Source of the DNA: Archivesica marissinica
Taxonomy: Eukaryota > Mollusca > Bivalvia > Venerida > Vesicomyidae
Assembly: GCA_014843695.1 (NCBI GenBank)
Contig: CM026394.1
Span: 38,397,623 to 38,461,622, forward strand
Direction of reading: 5' to 3'
DNA length: 64,000 bases
Part shown: positions 39,235 through 51,952 of the stretch, one piece after another
How the letters are laid out: each line of letters begins with the position of its first letter
Numbering within the stretch: the first letter of the stretch is position 1
Notes under the pieces: generated by a model
The model's database searches: none
Told to the model about the DNA's origin: nothing
The model's input: only the letters and a program-made list of their open reading frames with translations
Position numbers and translations under genes: made by a program

Positions 39235-39599
39235 GACTGCAGGCATTGACTCGGCATTATAATTAACTACCAGTATGATGTTCAATGGACTGTCGGAGAG
39301 AAAGAAGCTGTCGGCGGAACAAATCATACGGCTGAATGATGAACATTGTAATGGCGGGGGCCAGCCATTTTCTGAAAAAAAAGCGGGGCTAGATAAGCCG
39401 CTAGGTAGGTGCAGCCATGTGTTACACACATGGTTAGGGAATTGGCGCTTTCAAGGGCTATATATTGTGGGGCTAATTTGGACAAAACTTGTTTAAAGTC
39501 ACAATATCAATGTTTGTTTTTTTTCATCAGATAGCTTCAAAATGGCCGGTGCCCCCCCGCCCCCGCATATAAACTTGTCCCATTGTAATAGTAATTAAA
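39235..39599 (+). other. Probable TERT 3' UTR
   Basis: Sequence directly after the stop codon, less AT-rich than the introns, with a 73-codon frame starting ATGATGTTCAATGGACTG that I do not consider a gene. No poly(A) signal is seen within it. Confidence 0.45.
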
Positions 39600-39770
39600 T
39601 CGAGGTCTCGTGTCGGTGCTTTACACCGTGCACGTAAAAGTACCAGAGGAGACTCTGGAATGGGTCTCTGTCTGTATCATTGCACTATCCTCCAAATATC
39701 TAAAATGACTAATCTCTTCAGGATGCGTCGCTCATATGGGCAACCGATAGCGACGATAAATAAACGTAAA
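39600..39770 (+). repeat. SINE-B, 5'-truncated
   Basis: From CGAGGTCTCGTGTCGGTGCT to GCGACGATAAATAAACGTAA. It contains AATAAA at 39759-39764, a possible poly(A) signal for TERT. Confidence 0.83.
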
Positions 39771-40016
39771 GCACACACAAAGTACTTGTCATACTGTATA
39801 ATCATAGAATGTGGACAACTAATATACTCACTGTTACCTAGCGATTTAAATTTGTACGACAGTGAAAACGACAGAAAAGTGTGATAGCACATGGGATCAT
39901 CAGCACATGGGAGATTGTTGAAGATTGTTTTAGTGTCCCGGAGGCTCAACTAGCCTGTCCAGTCTATACCAGGACCTTTCTGATTGACAGGATCATGTCA
40001 CGTTGGGGTTAATCTC

Positions 40017-40063
40017 TATTATATACCCAAAGTAATTTCAATTGAAATATATACTCTCTATTA
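40017..40063. repeat. ~41-bp repeat unit left of the hAT-like element
   Basis: TATTATATACCCAAAGTAAT and TTTCAATTGAAATATATACT, the same unit as 41721-41842. It includes the palindrome ATTTCAATTGAAAT. Confidence 0.85.
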
Positions 40064-41720
40064 CAGGGCCCACGCTAGCATTCGCAACTTGAGCCATTTG
40101 CGATAAAAAAAGAAAAATGGCTCAACAAAATTCCAATTTGCGAAAATACAAAAAACCACTCAAAATACGAATATATAAATTGTTCATTATAGTTTTTGAC
40201 TGGTAGCCTGGTTTCCTAGATCGGCTTGAGGAGTGTGAAAACGCGCGTAAATCAATAGACACAGTCCGAATGTTTTGCTGTCTACAATTGTCGGTCAAGG
40301 ACGCATAATGTGTGAATAACAATCTTTTTGACACGCGAGGGGCCAATTTGCAATATTAAATTGGCTGTTTAATCGTACCGATGATTGGGTATCGACTCGG
40401 CAATTAAAGTATGATGAATTATTGTTTATTCTGGTCCATGATTACTGGGGGATAATTGACTGAAAATTGCTTCGGCAGCCGTTTGAACCTCAATTTCAAA
40501 CATGTAAAATGTTCGCAAATGGAGCAAACGTTAGCAACCACCACGCATCTTTACTGCCCATTATTGCGCAATCGGTGTTCCGATAAAAAACTGACCCCAA
40601 AATATGTCCTGTGTATTACGGTCTTGTATGAACAGAGCAAAGGCTTTCCAATTGAAATAGTTGCATAAGTGGGAGGAGATATGACCAAATATGGCGTATA
40701 TGCCAATTTGGCTGTTACGCAGTATATATTTACAGTTCAAAACTGAAAGTGAAAATTTCAAATATCATAAATGTGTCCAAAACGGCCATATACGCTAATG
40801 AAATTGGTATTTTATAATAGATATATCAGTATTCTTTTCATTCTGGGCACTTCCAAGAATGTAATTTAACGTATATCCTGTTTATTTGGCTTGCATCCGA
40901 CTGACCTGACAAGTCTCACCGGACAAGGGAAGTAATCAAACTTAACCATTACCATTTTTCCACTTCTGCCGTCCCGAATCGTAATTTTAATCTTCGTAGC
41001 AACCTCGATACTGCTGTGCACTATACAAGGTAAACGGGCACCTGCCATATCTCTTTCTCGTTTGCGCGAACGTAAAATTTTCAATTGTTTGTTTACATTT
41101 GCAGAGGTCATTCAGTGCACATTCCTGAGCGCGCGTTTTTCTTTGCTCCTGCTTTTTTTCACACCGGTTCGTGCGACTAGTTAACTATTCGCCATTAGGT
41201 CTTACTTTTAATTTTCGTAGTAATATCTTTATTGATATTTATTAGTACAACCCTCAACGGGCAAAGCAGTCTATATGTTGCAGGTTTGACTAGGTGTTAT
41301 TAGGGATCTTGGGATATATGAAGGACACACCTATGAGCTGTTGACTTTCTTCTGACAGACAGTGTCCTTCTACCTTCTTACTACTGTAATTTAATCTATC
41401 TCTCTACCTTATGCAACCCATTATAAATCACCTACTCTAAATACATTTTGGTGATGGGGTATGCTGATATAAAAATATACCCGAAGATCCCTAATTAAGG
41501 TCAAACCTGTCTCTATATTATTTATCTGCTGTTATGGTTAAACTAGTTTATTTTTAAGTGATATATTTTCTAACAATCCCTCCCTACACATCGCTAAAAT
41601 GTCAACATATTCATAAACAAAATAGAAATTTTTCAAACTGGGGAGGGGACACCCCCCACCCTCCCCATTTCACGTGCCATGATAATGGCTCAAACTTTTT
41701 TCAGCCCAGTGTGGGCCCTG
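40064..41720. mobile_element. hAT-like element, ~1.66 kb, no transposase seen
   Basis: The left end CAGGGCCCACGCT and the right end AGTGTGGGCCCTG are inverted repeats, with AACTTGAGCCATT/AATGGCTCAAACTT just inside. It is inserted in the 41-bp tandem repeat. The flanks share TATTA, so the target duplication is short or eroded. The CAGGG/CCCTG ends favour hAT. Confidence 0.72.
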
Positions 41721-41842
41721 TATTATATACCCAAAGTAATTTCAATTGAAATATATACTCTATTATATACCCAAAGTAATTTCAATTGAAATATATACTC
41801 TCTATTATATACCCAAAGTAATTTCAATTGAAATATATATAT
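41721..41842. repeat. ~41-bp tandem repeat, three units
   Basis: TATATACCCAAAGTAATTTC three times. The array continues 40017-40063 across the inserted element. Confidence 0.9.
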
Positions 41843-42144
41843 TTTTTACATGGCACCATCTGAAAAATCGAAAAATGTGTGTGGTATTTATTTTTGCAAT
41901 TGAACAAATTGAACGCTAAAATATTGCTTTAATGCATGTTCTTCTTAATATTATGTTTTTATTAAAATACAATGCGAATCTATATAGCTTGTTTCAAATC
42001 CGTCTGTCTGTATGTGTGAACAGGATAATTCAAAAAGGTGTTGATGGATTTTGATATAACTAATAGTGGTTCAATTTTGAGTGGTCAGTGAATTGTCCTC
42101 TACAGCTTAAATTAGATATGATTCTGAATAATCAGGACGATTTG

Positions 42145-45060
42145 AATGAAATTTCGAGCCCTACTTTCTATATAGATTCGTCCTGTTCCATTTCAAGCCC
42201 TACTTTCTATATAGATTCGTCCTGTTCCATTTCGAGCCCTACTTTCTATATAGATTTGTCCTGTTCCAATTCTAGCCCTACTTTCTATATAGATTCGTCC
42301 TGTTCCAATTCGAGTCCTACTTTCTATATAGATTCGTCCTATTCAAGCCCTACTTTCTATATAGATTCGTCCTATTCCATTTCGAGCCCTACTTTCTATA
42401 TAGATTCGTCCTATTCAAGCCCTACTTTCTATATAGATTCGTCTTATTCCATTTCGAGCCCTACTTTCTATATAGATTCGTCCTATTCCACTTCGAGCCC
42501 TACTTTCTATATAGATTCGTCCTATTCCATTTCGAGCCCTACTTTCTATATAGATTCGTCCTATTCCATTTCGAGCCCTACTTTCTATATAGATTCGTCC
42601 TATTCCATTTCGAGCCCTACTTTCTATATAGATTCGTCCTATTCCATTTCGAGCCCTACTTTCTATATAGATTCGTCCTATTCCATTTCGAGCCCTACTT
42701 TCTATATAGATTCGTCCTATTCCATTTCGAGCCCTACTTTCTATATAGATTCGTCCTATTCAAGCCCTACTTTCTATATAGATTCGTCCTATTCCATTTC
42801 GAGTCCTACTTTCTATATAGATTCATCCTATTCCATTTCGAGTCCTACTTTCTATATAGATTCATCCTATTCAAGCCCTACTTTCTATATAGATTCGTCC
42901 TATTCAAGCCCTACTTTCTATATAGATTCGTCCTATTCCATTTCGAGCCCTACTTTCTATATAGATTCGTCCTATTCCATTTCGAGCCCTACTTTCTATA
43001 TAGATTCGTCCTATTCCATTTCGAGCCCTACTTTCTATATAGATTCGTCCTTTCCATTTCGAGCCCTACTTTCTATATAGATTCGTCCTATTCAAGCCCT
43101 ACTTTCTATATAGATTCGTCCTATTCCATTTCGAGCCCTACTTTCTATATAGATTCGTCCTATTCAAGCCCTACTTTCTATATAGATTCGTCTTATTCCA
43201 TTTCGAGCCCTACTTTCTATATAGATTCGTCCTATTCCACTTCGAGCCCTACTTTCTATATAGATTCGTCCTATTCCATTTCGAGCCCTACTTTCTATAT
43301 AGATTCGTCCTATTCCATTTCGAGCCCTACTTTCTATATAGATTCGTCCTATTCCATTTTGAGCCCTACTTTCTATATAGATTCGTCCTATTCCATTTCG
43401 AGCCCTACTTTCTATATAGATTCGTCCTATTCCATTTCGAGCCCTACTTTCTATATAGATTCGTCCTATTCAAGCCCTACTTTCTATATAGATTCGTCCT
43501 ATTCCATTTCGAGTCCTACTTTCTATATAGATTCGTCCTATTCAAGCCCTACTTTCTATATAGATTCGTCCTATTCCATTTCGAGCCCTACTTTCTATAT
43601 AGATTCGTCCTATTCCATTTCGAGCCCTACTTTCTATATAGATTCGTCCTATTCCATTTAGAGCCCTACTTTCTATATAGATTCGTCCTGTTCCATTTCG
43701 AGCCCTACTTTCTATATAGATTCGTCCTATTCCATTTCAAGCCCTACTTTCTATATAGATTCATCCTATTCCATTTCGAGTCCTACTTTCTATATAGATT
43801 CGTCCTATTCAAGCCCTACTTTCTATATAGATTCGTCCTATTCCATTTCGAGCCCTACTTTCTATATAGATTCGTCCTATTCCATTTTGAGCCCTACTTT
43901 CTATATAGATTCGTCTTGTTCCATTTCGAGCCCTACTTTCTATATAGATTCGTCCTATTCCATTTCGAGCCCTACTTTCTATATAGATTCGTCCTATTCC
44001 ATTTTGAGCCCTACTTTCTATATAGATTCGTCCTATTCCATTTCTATATAGATTCGTCCTATTCCATTTAGAGCCCTACTTTCTATATAGATTCGTCCTA
44101 TTCCATTTCAAGCCCTACTTTCTATATAGATTCATCCTATTCCATTCTGAGTCCTACTTTCTATATAGATTCGTCCTATTCAAGCCCTACTTTCTATATA
44201 GATTCGTCCTATTCCATTTCGAGCCCTACTTTCTATATATAGATTCGTCCTGTTCCATTTCGAGCCCTACTTTCTATATAGATTCGTTCTATTCCATTTC
44301 GAGCCCTACTTTCTATATAGATTCGTCCTATTCCATTTCGAGCCCTACTTTCTATATAGATTCGTCCTATTCCATTTCGAGCCCTACTTTCTATATAGAT
44401 TCGTCCTGTTCCATTTCGAGCCCTACTTTCTATATAGATTCGTTCTATTCCATTTCGAGCCCTACTTTCTATATAGATTCATCCTGTTCCATTTCGAGCC
44501 CTACTTTCTATATAGATTCGTCCTATTCCATTTCGAGCCCTACTTTCTATATAGATTCGTCCTATTCCATTTCGAGCCCTACTTTCTATATAGATTCGTC
44601 CTGTTCCATTTCGAGCCCTACTTTCTATATAGATTCGTCCTGTTCCATTTCGAGCCCTACTTTCTATATAGATTCGTTCTATTCCATTTCGAGCCCTACT
44701 TTCTATATAGATTCGTCCTGTTCCATTTCGAGCCCTACTTTCTATATAGATTCGTTCTATTCCATTTCGAGCCCTACTTTCTATATAGATTCGTCCTGTT
44801 CCATTTCGAGCCCTACTTTCTATATAGATTCGTTCTATTCCATTTCGAGCCCTACTTTCTATATAGATTCGTCCTGTTCCATTTCGAGCCCTACTTTCTA
44901 TATAGATTCGTCCTGTTCCATTTCGAGCCCTACTTTCTATATAGATTCGTTCTATTCCAATTCGATGAGTTTTGGCACAATGATATTTTCAGCCCTACTT
45001 TCTATATAGATTCGTCCTATTCCATTTCGAGCCCTACTTTCTATATATTAAGCTTATGTA
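42145..45060 (+). repeat. 2.9-kb array of a 39-bp unit (30-bp variant)
   Basis: About 75 units with CCCTACTTTCTATATAGATT and CGTCCTATTCCATTTCGAG. A 30-bp variant lacks 9 bases. Both lengths are multiples of three, so frames stay open: 42088-43080 reads a 13-residue repeat SSPTFYIDSSYSI for 330 codons. Frameshifted units later close it. A block of units around 42340-42560 recurs in the same order near 43085-43300, showing a higher-order duplication. Confidence 0.96.
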
Positions 45061-46139
45061 AGAAGTCTAAAATAGATTCGTCCTGTTCCAATTCGAAGAG
45101 TTTTGGCACAAGAGTTCAAATTTTCAGTTGAAATATCCGCTTCTCCATACTAAGCCTCTGAAGAATTCCTGGTTTAGTTTTCGCTCTTGTCGTTTCCATC
45201 CATGTCCATATTTCCTATCCGGTCTGTGGTGAAGTATCATACGTCTGTATACATGGAGGTTAAATGTGACAATATTTCCTGTTCAGGTTGTTCAGCTATG
45301 GAGGGATTTCAAAACAAATGTTTGCCATGTATATTTTAAGTGCGGGCATTATTCATCACATACGGTGATGTATAAAAAAAAAATCTTTTTGTCCCAATAA
45401 CGTAAATTAGTTTTAGCAGAACGACGGCCGATTTTATTTAGAATTTCCAAAACATTCCTGTATCACATTTATGCATTAATATCGAGAAGGCCAATATAGG
45501 TGGAAGGAAATTAGTGTTACGTCCTTATCAAATCCGTACTATTTACTTTCTCATCATATTATTGTTATACTCGTGTATTAGGCTGCTTTGAAACAACTAG
45601 AAATATATATATATTACTTACAGTCCGGAGAACCTTTACAAAATACCCACTAAATAATAGACAACATTTTAACTTTTCAAACTTTATTACAAACTTGTCA
45701 ATAAACTTTACAGACACAAAATGGAAGAATTCATTTAAAAATATTAATAACGTTCTAAGTAGTAAATGAACAACATGCAAGGTGAGAAAAACAATGTCTT
45801 TAACATAAACAGTATGAAAACAACATGCAAGTGTGAGAAACAACATGCAAGTGTGAGAAACAATGTCTTAACAATGCAACAACAGTTGACTAGATTCTCC
45901 AAAAGAGGAGAACTGGAAAAATAAATGTTTTCAATTTCCGCTACTGTATTATGGGATATGTTGCAGGGATGTTATAATCAACTCGACTCGATTTCCTTTT
46001 CACAACAAACAACCGATCTGGGAACAACGGTAACAGCAAAGGATTCCAACTGAAAGGACCGATATACATTTCTCATTCACAGAAAATGATCTACAATTCC
46101 ACAATAATATTTAAAGTAATATATTTCTATTAACTTTAT
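45061..46139. other. AT-rich flank, mostly unrecognised
   Basis: Contains a local duplication of AACAATGTCTTAAC and CAACATGCAAGTGTGAGAAA (about 45775-45875) and the dispersed-repeat fragment GGAACAACGGTAACAGCAAA (46020-46075). No coding evidence. Confidence 0.45.
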
Positions 46140-46332
46140 ACCTATCACATTTAAGCAACTAAATAAATGCGACCTTGCACTTTGCATGCATTTTGAAAGA
46201 CCCGTTCCGTTGCTATGCTTGTCTACTATTTTGATGACACTGTTCCGGCAGTTTTTGATAATAAGTGCGGATGAATAAAAATTCCTGCGATGTGCGAGGT
46301 CGCATTTATTTAGTTGCATAAATGTGGTATAT
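46140..46332. mobile_element. Foldback MITE, ~190 bp
   Basis: CAACTAAATAAATGCGACCT at the left and AGGTCGCATTTATTTAGTTG at the right are exact inverted repeats. The similarity extends outward through CACATTTAAG and CATAAATGTG. Confidence 0.82.
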
Positions 46333-46395
46333 GAAGTGTAACAGATATAAGCAAGTGACAGAAACCAGGTAAACATGAATGCTATTTAAGGACAT

Positions 46396-46421
46396 GTACA
46401 TATATATATATATATATATAC
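46396..46421. repeat. TA microsatellite
   Basis: ACATATATATATATATATAT run. Confidence 0.9.
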
Positions 46422-46457
46422 AATGACAATAATGTGTACAACAACATAACCTAATAG

Positions 46458-47341
46458 GCGCTCACCGGACCCAGTAAATACACGAGCCGTGTCGCTCACC
46501 GGACCCAGTAAATACACGAGCCGTGTCGCTCACCGGACCCAGTAAATACACGAGCCGTGTCGCTCACCGGACCCAGTAAATACACGAGCCGAGTAGCTCA
46601 CCGGACCCAGTAAATACACGAGCCGAGTAGCTCACCGGACCCAGTAATACACGAGCCGAGTAGCTCGCCGGACCCCCAGTAAATACACGAGCCGAGTAGC
46701 TCACCGGACCCAGTAAATACACGAGCCGAGTAGCTCACCGGACCCCAGTAAATACACGAGCCGAGTAGCTCACCGGACCCAGTAAATACACGAGCCGAGT
46801 AGCTCACCGGACCCAGTAAATACACGAGCCGAGTAGCTCGCCGGACCCCCAGTAAATACACGAGCCGAGTAGCTCACCGGACCCAGTAAATACACGAGCC
46901 GAGTAGCTCACCGGACCCCAGTAAATACACGAGCCGAGTAGCTCACCGGACCCAGTAAATACACGAGCCGGACCCAGTAAATACACGAGCCGAGTAGCTC
47001 GCCGGACCCCAGTAAATACACGAGCCGAGTAGCTCACCGGACCCAGTAAATACACGAGCCGAGTAGCTCACCGGACCCAGTAAATACACGAGCCGAGTAG
47101 CTCGCCGGACCCAGTAAATACACGAGCCGAGTAGCTCACGGACCCCCAGTAAATACACGAGCCGAGTGCTCACGGACCCAGTAAATACACGAGCCGTGAC
47201 GCTCACCGGACCCAGTAAATACACGAGCCGTGTCGCTCACCGGACCCAGTAAATATACGAACCGTGTCGCTCACCGGACCCAGTAAATACACGAGCCGAG
47301 TAGCTCACCGGACCCAGTAAATACACGAGCCGGACCCAGTA
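46458..47341. repeat. 34-bp tandem array ending at the gap
   Basis: CCGGACCCAGTAAATACACG with AGCCGAGTAGCTCA, about 26 units. Edge units have GTGTCGCT instead of GAGTAGCT. The array is cut by the Ns, so its true length is unknown. Confidence 0.95.
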
Positions 47342-48341
47342 NNNNNNNNNNNNNNNNNNNNNNNNNNNNNNNNNNNNNNNNNNNNNNNNNNNNNNNNNNN
47401 NNNNNNNNNNNNNNNNNNNNNNNNNNNNNNNNNNNNNNNNNNNNNNNNNNNNNNNNNNNNNNNNNNNNNNNNNNNNNNNNNNNNNNNNNNNNNNNNNNNN
47501 NNNNNNNNNNNNNNNNNNNNNNNNNNNNNNNNNNNNNNNNNNNNNNNNNNNNNNNNNNNNNNNNNNNNNNNNNNNNNNNNNNNNNNNNNNNNNNNNNNNN
47601 NNNNNNNNNNNNNNNNNNNNNNNNNNNNNNNNNNNNNNNNNNNNNNNNNNNNNNNNNNNNNNNNNNNNNNNNNNNNNNNNNNNNNNNNNNNNNNNNNNNN
47701 NNNNNNNNNNNNNNNNNNNNNNNNNNNNNNNNNNNNNNNNNNNNNNNNNNNNNNNNNNNNNNNNNNNNNNNNNNNNNNNNNNNNNNNNNNNNNNNNNNNN
47801 NNNNNNNNNNNNNNNNNNNNNNNNNNNNNNNNNNNNNNNNNNNNNNNNNNNNNNNNNNNNNNNNNNNNNNNNNNNNNNNNNNNNNNNNNNNNNNNNNNNN
47901 NNNNNNNNNNNNNNNNNNNNNNNNNNNNNNNNNNNNNNNNNNNNNNNNNNNNNNNNNNNNNNNNNNNNNNNNNNNNNNNNNNNNNNNNNNNNNNNNNNNN
48001 NNNNNNNNNNNNNNNNNNNNNNNNNNNNNNNNNNNNNNNNNNNNNNNNNNNNNNNNNNNNNNNNNNNNNNNNNNNNNNNNNNNNNNNNNNNNNNNNNNNN
48101 NNNNNNNNNNNNNNNNNNNNNNNNNNNNNNNNNNNNNNNNNNNNNNNNNNNNNNNNNNNNNNNNNNNNNNNNNNNNNNNNNNNNNNNNNNNNNNNNNNNN
48201 NNNNNNNNNNNNNNNNNNNNNNNNNNNNNNNNNNNNNNNNNNNNNNNNNNNNNNNNNNNNNNNNNNNNNNNNNNNNNNNNNNNNNNNNNNNNNNNNNNNN
48301 NNNNNNNNNNNNNNNNNNNNNNNNNNNNNNNNNNNNNNNNN
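47342..48341. other. Assembly gap, exactly 1000 Ns
   Basis: The round size suggests a placeholder and not a measured distance. It separates the 34-bp array from the start of the second TERT copy. Confidence 0.97.
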
Positions 48342-48727
48342 GAAAAATTTCTTTTGAAATGTTCACCTCACAATTATACATATTTGGATAATATAGTCAG
48401 GTTAACCTAAAAACATGCTCACATAACCTGGATTTTCTGAATAGTTATGTGAGGTATCTAGAAGATTTATGTCTTTCTACAAACATTGATTTTTTATTGA
48501 CTCAGGATGATCAAATAAAATGTCTAATTTATGTTTGTAGCACAGTTGGGGCCCCTATGCTATGATATAAGGGGAGTGTCCAATTTTAGCAGTTTTGGAC
48601 AGTTTTTTGGACTCATTCTCTTTCAAATGAGTTTTAGATGGGGTGGAATTCCTTCCAAACATAGAGTGTGGTCATATAAACACAAATAACCACATCTTAA
48701 CTAATTGTGAGTATTTATAGAAAAACA
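48342..48727. other. Unique sequence between the gap and the second copy
   Basis: Not found elsewhere in the window. It does not match the sequence left of 10591, so the two copies diverge sharply at 10591/48728. No gene or known repeat is recognised. Confidence 0.6.
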
Positions 48728-49976
48728 GTTGATTAGTCTGATCTGACAGTGCCTAGTAGGGCATAAATGGACACCTGCTGTTATATAATCCTGTTAATTG
48801 GATCATAGTAGGCCTACAAAGTAGCAGTGTTTCATTGATCAATTAACATGCACAATTCCCCTTATCAGTTGTGTTGTTTTAGGAAAGGATTAGGGGGTAA
48901 TTTATGGCATTTTGTGGGAAGTAAAGTAACATTGTATATTGTCACATTGTGCAGCTGTGAATTAGAAAAGGGGTCAAAAGCTGGTTCACAGTGAAAAGTA
49001 AACACTTATTTTGTAATATTATGAAACATAAAAGCTGAATTAAGTCATAGTTATTAAAAAATGAATAAACTTTTGGATTCAGGTGAAGTATTATTTTAGA
49101 ATTTATATTAAATACATGTACGTCCGAAATACTGGGCTACACTGAACACAGGTGCAGATAACGGTGTGTTAAAATTTCACACAACAAATCAGCAGATAAA
49201 GGTTCTACACTTGTCTAGGTTTACCATTTACCTATATATGACTGATCTGCATCGAAATAAATCTAAATATTAAGCTATATAATGAATAATCGTCATGAAA
49301 TCACACCGAAAATCGTTTTGTTTCTATTCAATCGTCTGTGAACATAGGAACAGGTGCACACTTGCAGATCACATGGTGTTTATCGGCCAATGGATGAGTG
49401 GGAATCACGTTTACGTCGCAACCGAAGAGATTTTTGATAAAATTCGATCGTTTTAAAGCCGTTTTATTAGTTGGAAGCATATAAGATTTTACTTCAAGAA
49501 TAGCATCAGCTGAATATACGTCATCTCTAGTTTATTTCGGTACCAAATACATGGGGCCAAACCGCGGGACAGTATCATTGAAGGCCATCGGAAAACACCG
49601 CCTACCCGGCTTAGATCTTTTGTTTCACTGCGATTAATAACAATGGCAATTAACACCAAGCTAATTAAAATGTGTTTGTAATGCCTTAAATTACACAAAT
49701 ACGTGCTTCAATCACATTTATTATAAAGATAAATGATTATAAAATGTCATTATACAATAATCTGAAAAATGTTAAAATACCATTTTGTTGACTTATAATG
49801 TAATTATCTGCCTTACGATAATCCCGACTTACGACTGATTTTGATATGGCGGGTCACATATATGTAAAATGGATCAAGCAATAAAATATGATTAAATTAA
49901 TGTACGAGATATCGTGCTAAAACATGTCTATGTTGTTGAAAGGGATAAAATGGATTGAAATGTTGCTCTTAAATAA

Positions 49977-50697
49977 GGGGAACGGACAATATCCCCCCCG
50001 TATATTTTGACCCAGGCGGACAATATCCCCCCATCAAAAAGACAAGGCGGACAATATCCCCCCCGTAGAAAATCACATTAACAAGCTTTATTTTATTTCT
50101 GTATAAGTAATATTGTGTCACATTGTGATATTTTGTCCATCTTTGACCTTAGTTTTGGGCTCATAATGTGTTCATTTGATTTGTTTGATTGCTTCTTTCA
50201 ACTGCACTGATTGGTAAATGGACTTTGATTATGTTAATTGTTTGTTTGGCTAATTGAAGATTTGATTGCGAAAACGACAGCCAGTTTCCTGTTCGCGATT
50301 GGCGAGTGTATAAGACTGTGAACAATTTTTAGGTTTTGCAACTATGTGCTAAATGACAAGTCTCAATTAGCACTTTCGTGAATAAGACTATAATAAACAC
50401 CAAAATTCACACAAAATATCGCACTGTCCTACATCATTATTTATCATGCTTATGTGCTTGTATACGGAAATAAAGGTTGTTAACCCATTCTTGTTAGTTA
50501 CTCTTTCTCCGTCCTATGAGTTTTCTACGGGGGGATATTGTCCGCCCTAGGATTATCCACAGGGGGGATATTGTCCGCCTTGTATTTTTGATGGGGGGGA
50601 TATTGTCTGCCCTGTCTTTTTTGACGGGGGGATATTGTCCGCCTGGGTCAAAATATACGGGGGTAATATTGTCCGGGGGGGATATTGTCCTACACTC
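49977..50697. mobile_element. MITE with tandem subrepeats, second copy
   Basis: Counterpart of 11840-12560, flanked by CTTAAATAA at 49968-49976 and 50698-50706. Nearly identical. Confidence 0.82.
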
Positions 50698-50734
50698 CTT
50701 AAATAATGTTATAGTCTACAGCTGTCGAGCAACA

Positions 50735-50919
50735 TACAGTCAAACCTGTGCTAAAGGCCACCTCCGAATAAAGGCCGCATATGAAAAACCTGTCCACCAT
50801 TTTTCTCTCCCGTAGAGCCATTTTCAATGCATTTTAGCCCTCTATTGAGAGGCCACCTGTCAACAAAGGTCACTTTTTGACTTTCTCGAGGGTGGCCTTT
50901 ATAGACAGGTTTGACTGTA
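50735..50919. mobile_element. Foldback MITE, second copy
   Basis: Counterpart of 12598-12782. Confidence 0.8.
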
Positions 50920-51227
50920 TATTGCTTGGTGATGTATGTTTGTGCCAACTTGCTACATATACCGTAATTGTTCGTCATGGCTAGGTATATACATATATTA
51001 TGATTATATTTGTAAATTGCATAGTGTGTTCGCTTCAGGTGTGAAAGGCCCAGAGTTGGAGCTCACCTGTAGCCCTCACGATTGTGCCCTTAGGCAAGCA
51101 AGGCATCTAAATTCCCTCTTCTCTTTCACTCGTGGCGATGGATTCCATCAGGAATGAAGTCTCGAGAGCGATTAATATAAGTTGTAAATAAATAGGTATA
51201 AACTAATATATTATGATATATCTTCAG

Positions 51228-51479
51228 ACGATGGCAGTAAACAAACAGTTGTCAGACCTGCACAGTGTGCTGACATACCTGAAGAAATGCAACCCATCGC
51301 TGATTGGTCACGGAAAACTGGGTACCGATGACATCTACCGGGCATGGCGGCCATTCGTACAACGATGGAGAAACACAGGCTCTCCTCCGCTGTACTTTGT
51401 TAAAACCGACATTGCTAACTGTTACGATTCAATCGACCAGAATAAACTGTGTGGTATAATGGAGAATCTCATGAGAACA
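51228..51479 (+). CDS. TERT: TERT motif A exon, second copy
   Basis: Copy of 13091-13342 with the same splice sites and an open frame. The one difference seen is synonymous (TAT to TAC, Tyr, before FVKTD). Confidence 0.88.
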
Positions 51480-51496
51480 GTAAGCAGGAGTTTAAA

Positions 51497-51952
51497 CCTG
51501 TTTTATTTCACAGTATTCCGTGGACACGTGGTTAAGATTGCTGTTTTATTTCATGTGCAGCATTCCGTGGACGCGTGTTAAGATTGCTGCTGTTTTATTT
51601 CATAGCATTCCGTGGATGCGTGTTAAGATTGCTGCTGTTTTATTTCATGTGCAGCATTCAGTGGATGCGTGGTTAAGATTGCTGCTGTTTTATTTCACAG
51701 TATTCTGTGGACGCACAGTTAAGATTGCTGCTGTTTTATTTCACAGTATTCTGTGGACGCACAGTTAAGATTGCTGCTGTTTTATTTCACAGTATTCTGT
51801 GGACGCACAGTTAAGATTGCTGCTGTTTTATTTCATAGTATTCCGTGGACGCGTGGTTAAGATTGCTGCTGTTTTATTTCACAGTATTCTGTTAAGATTG
51901 CTGCTGTTTTATTTTACAGTATTCCGTGGACGCGTGGTTAAGATTTCTGACT
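51497..51952. repeat. 46-bp tandem array, second copy
   Basis: Counterpart of 13360-13815, following the motif A exon at 51479 with nearly the same unit order. Confidence 0.9.

Noticed and set aside
40866..41111. 81-codon minus-strand frame within the hAT-like element
   Set aside because: No recognisable transposase or other domain; its length is within chance for this sequence.
47305..48381. Long minus-strand open frame across the Ns
   Set aside because: It is open only because Ns hide stop codons. Its real ends are tandem repeat and unique AT-rich sequence.
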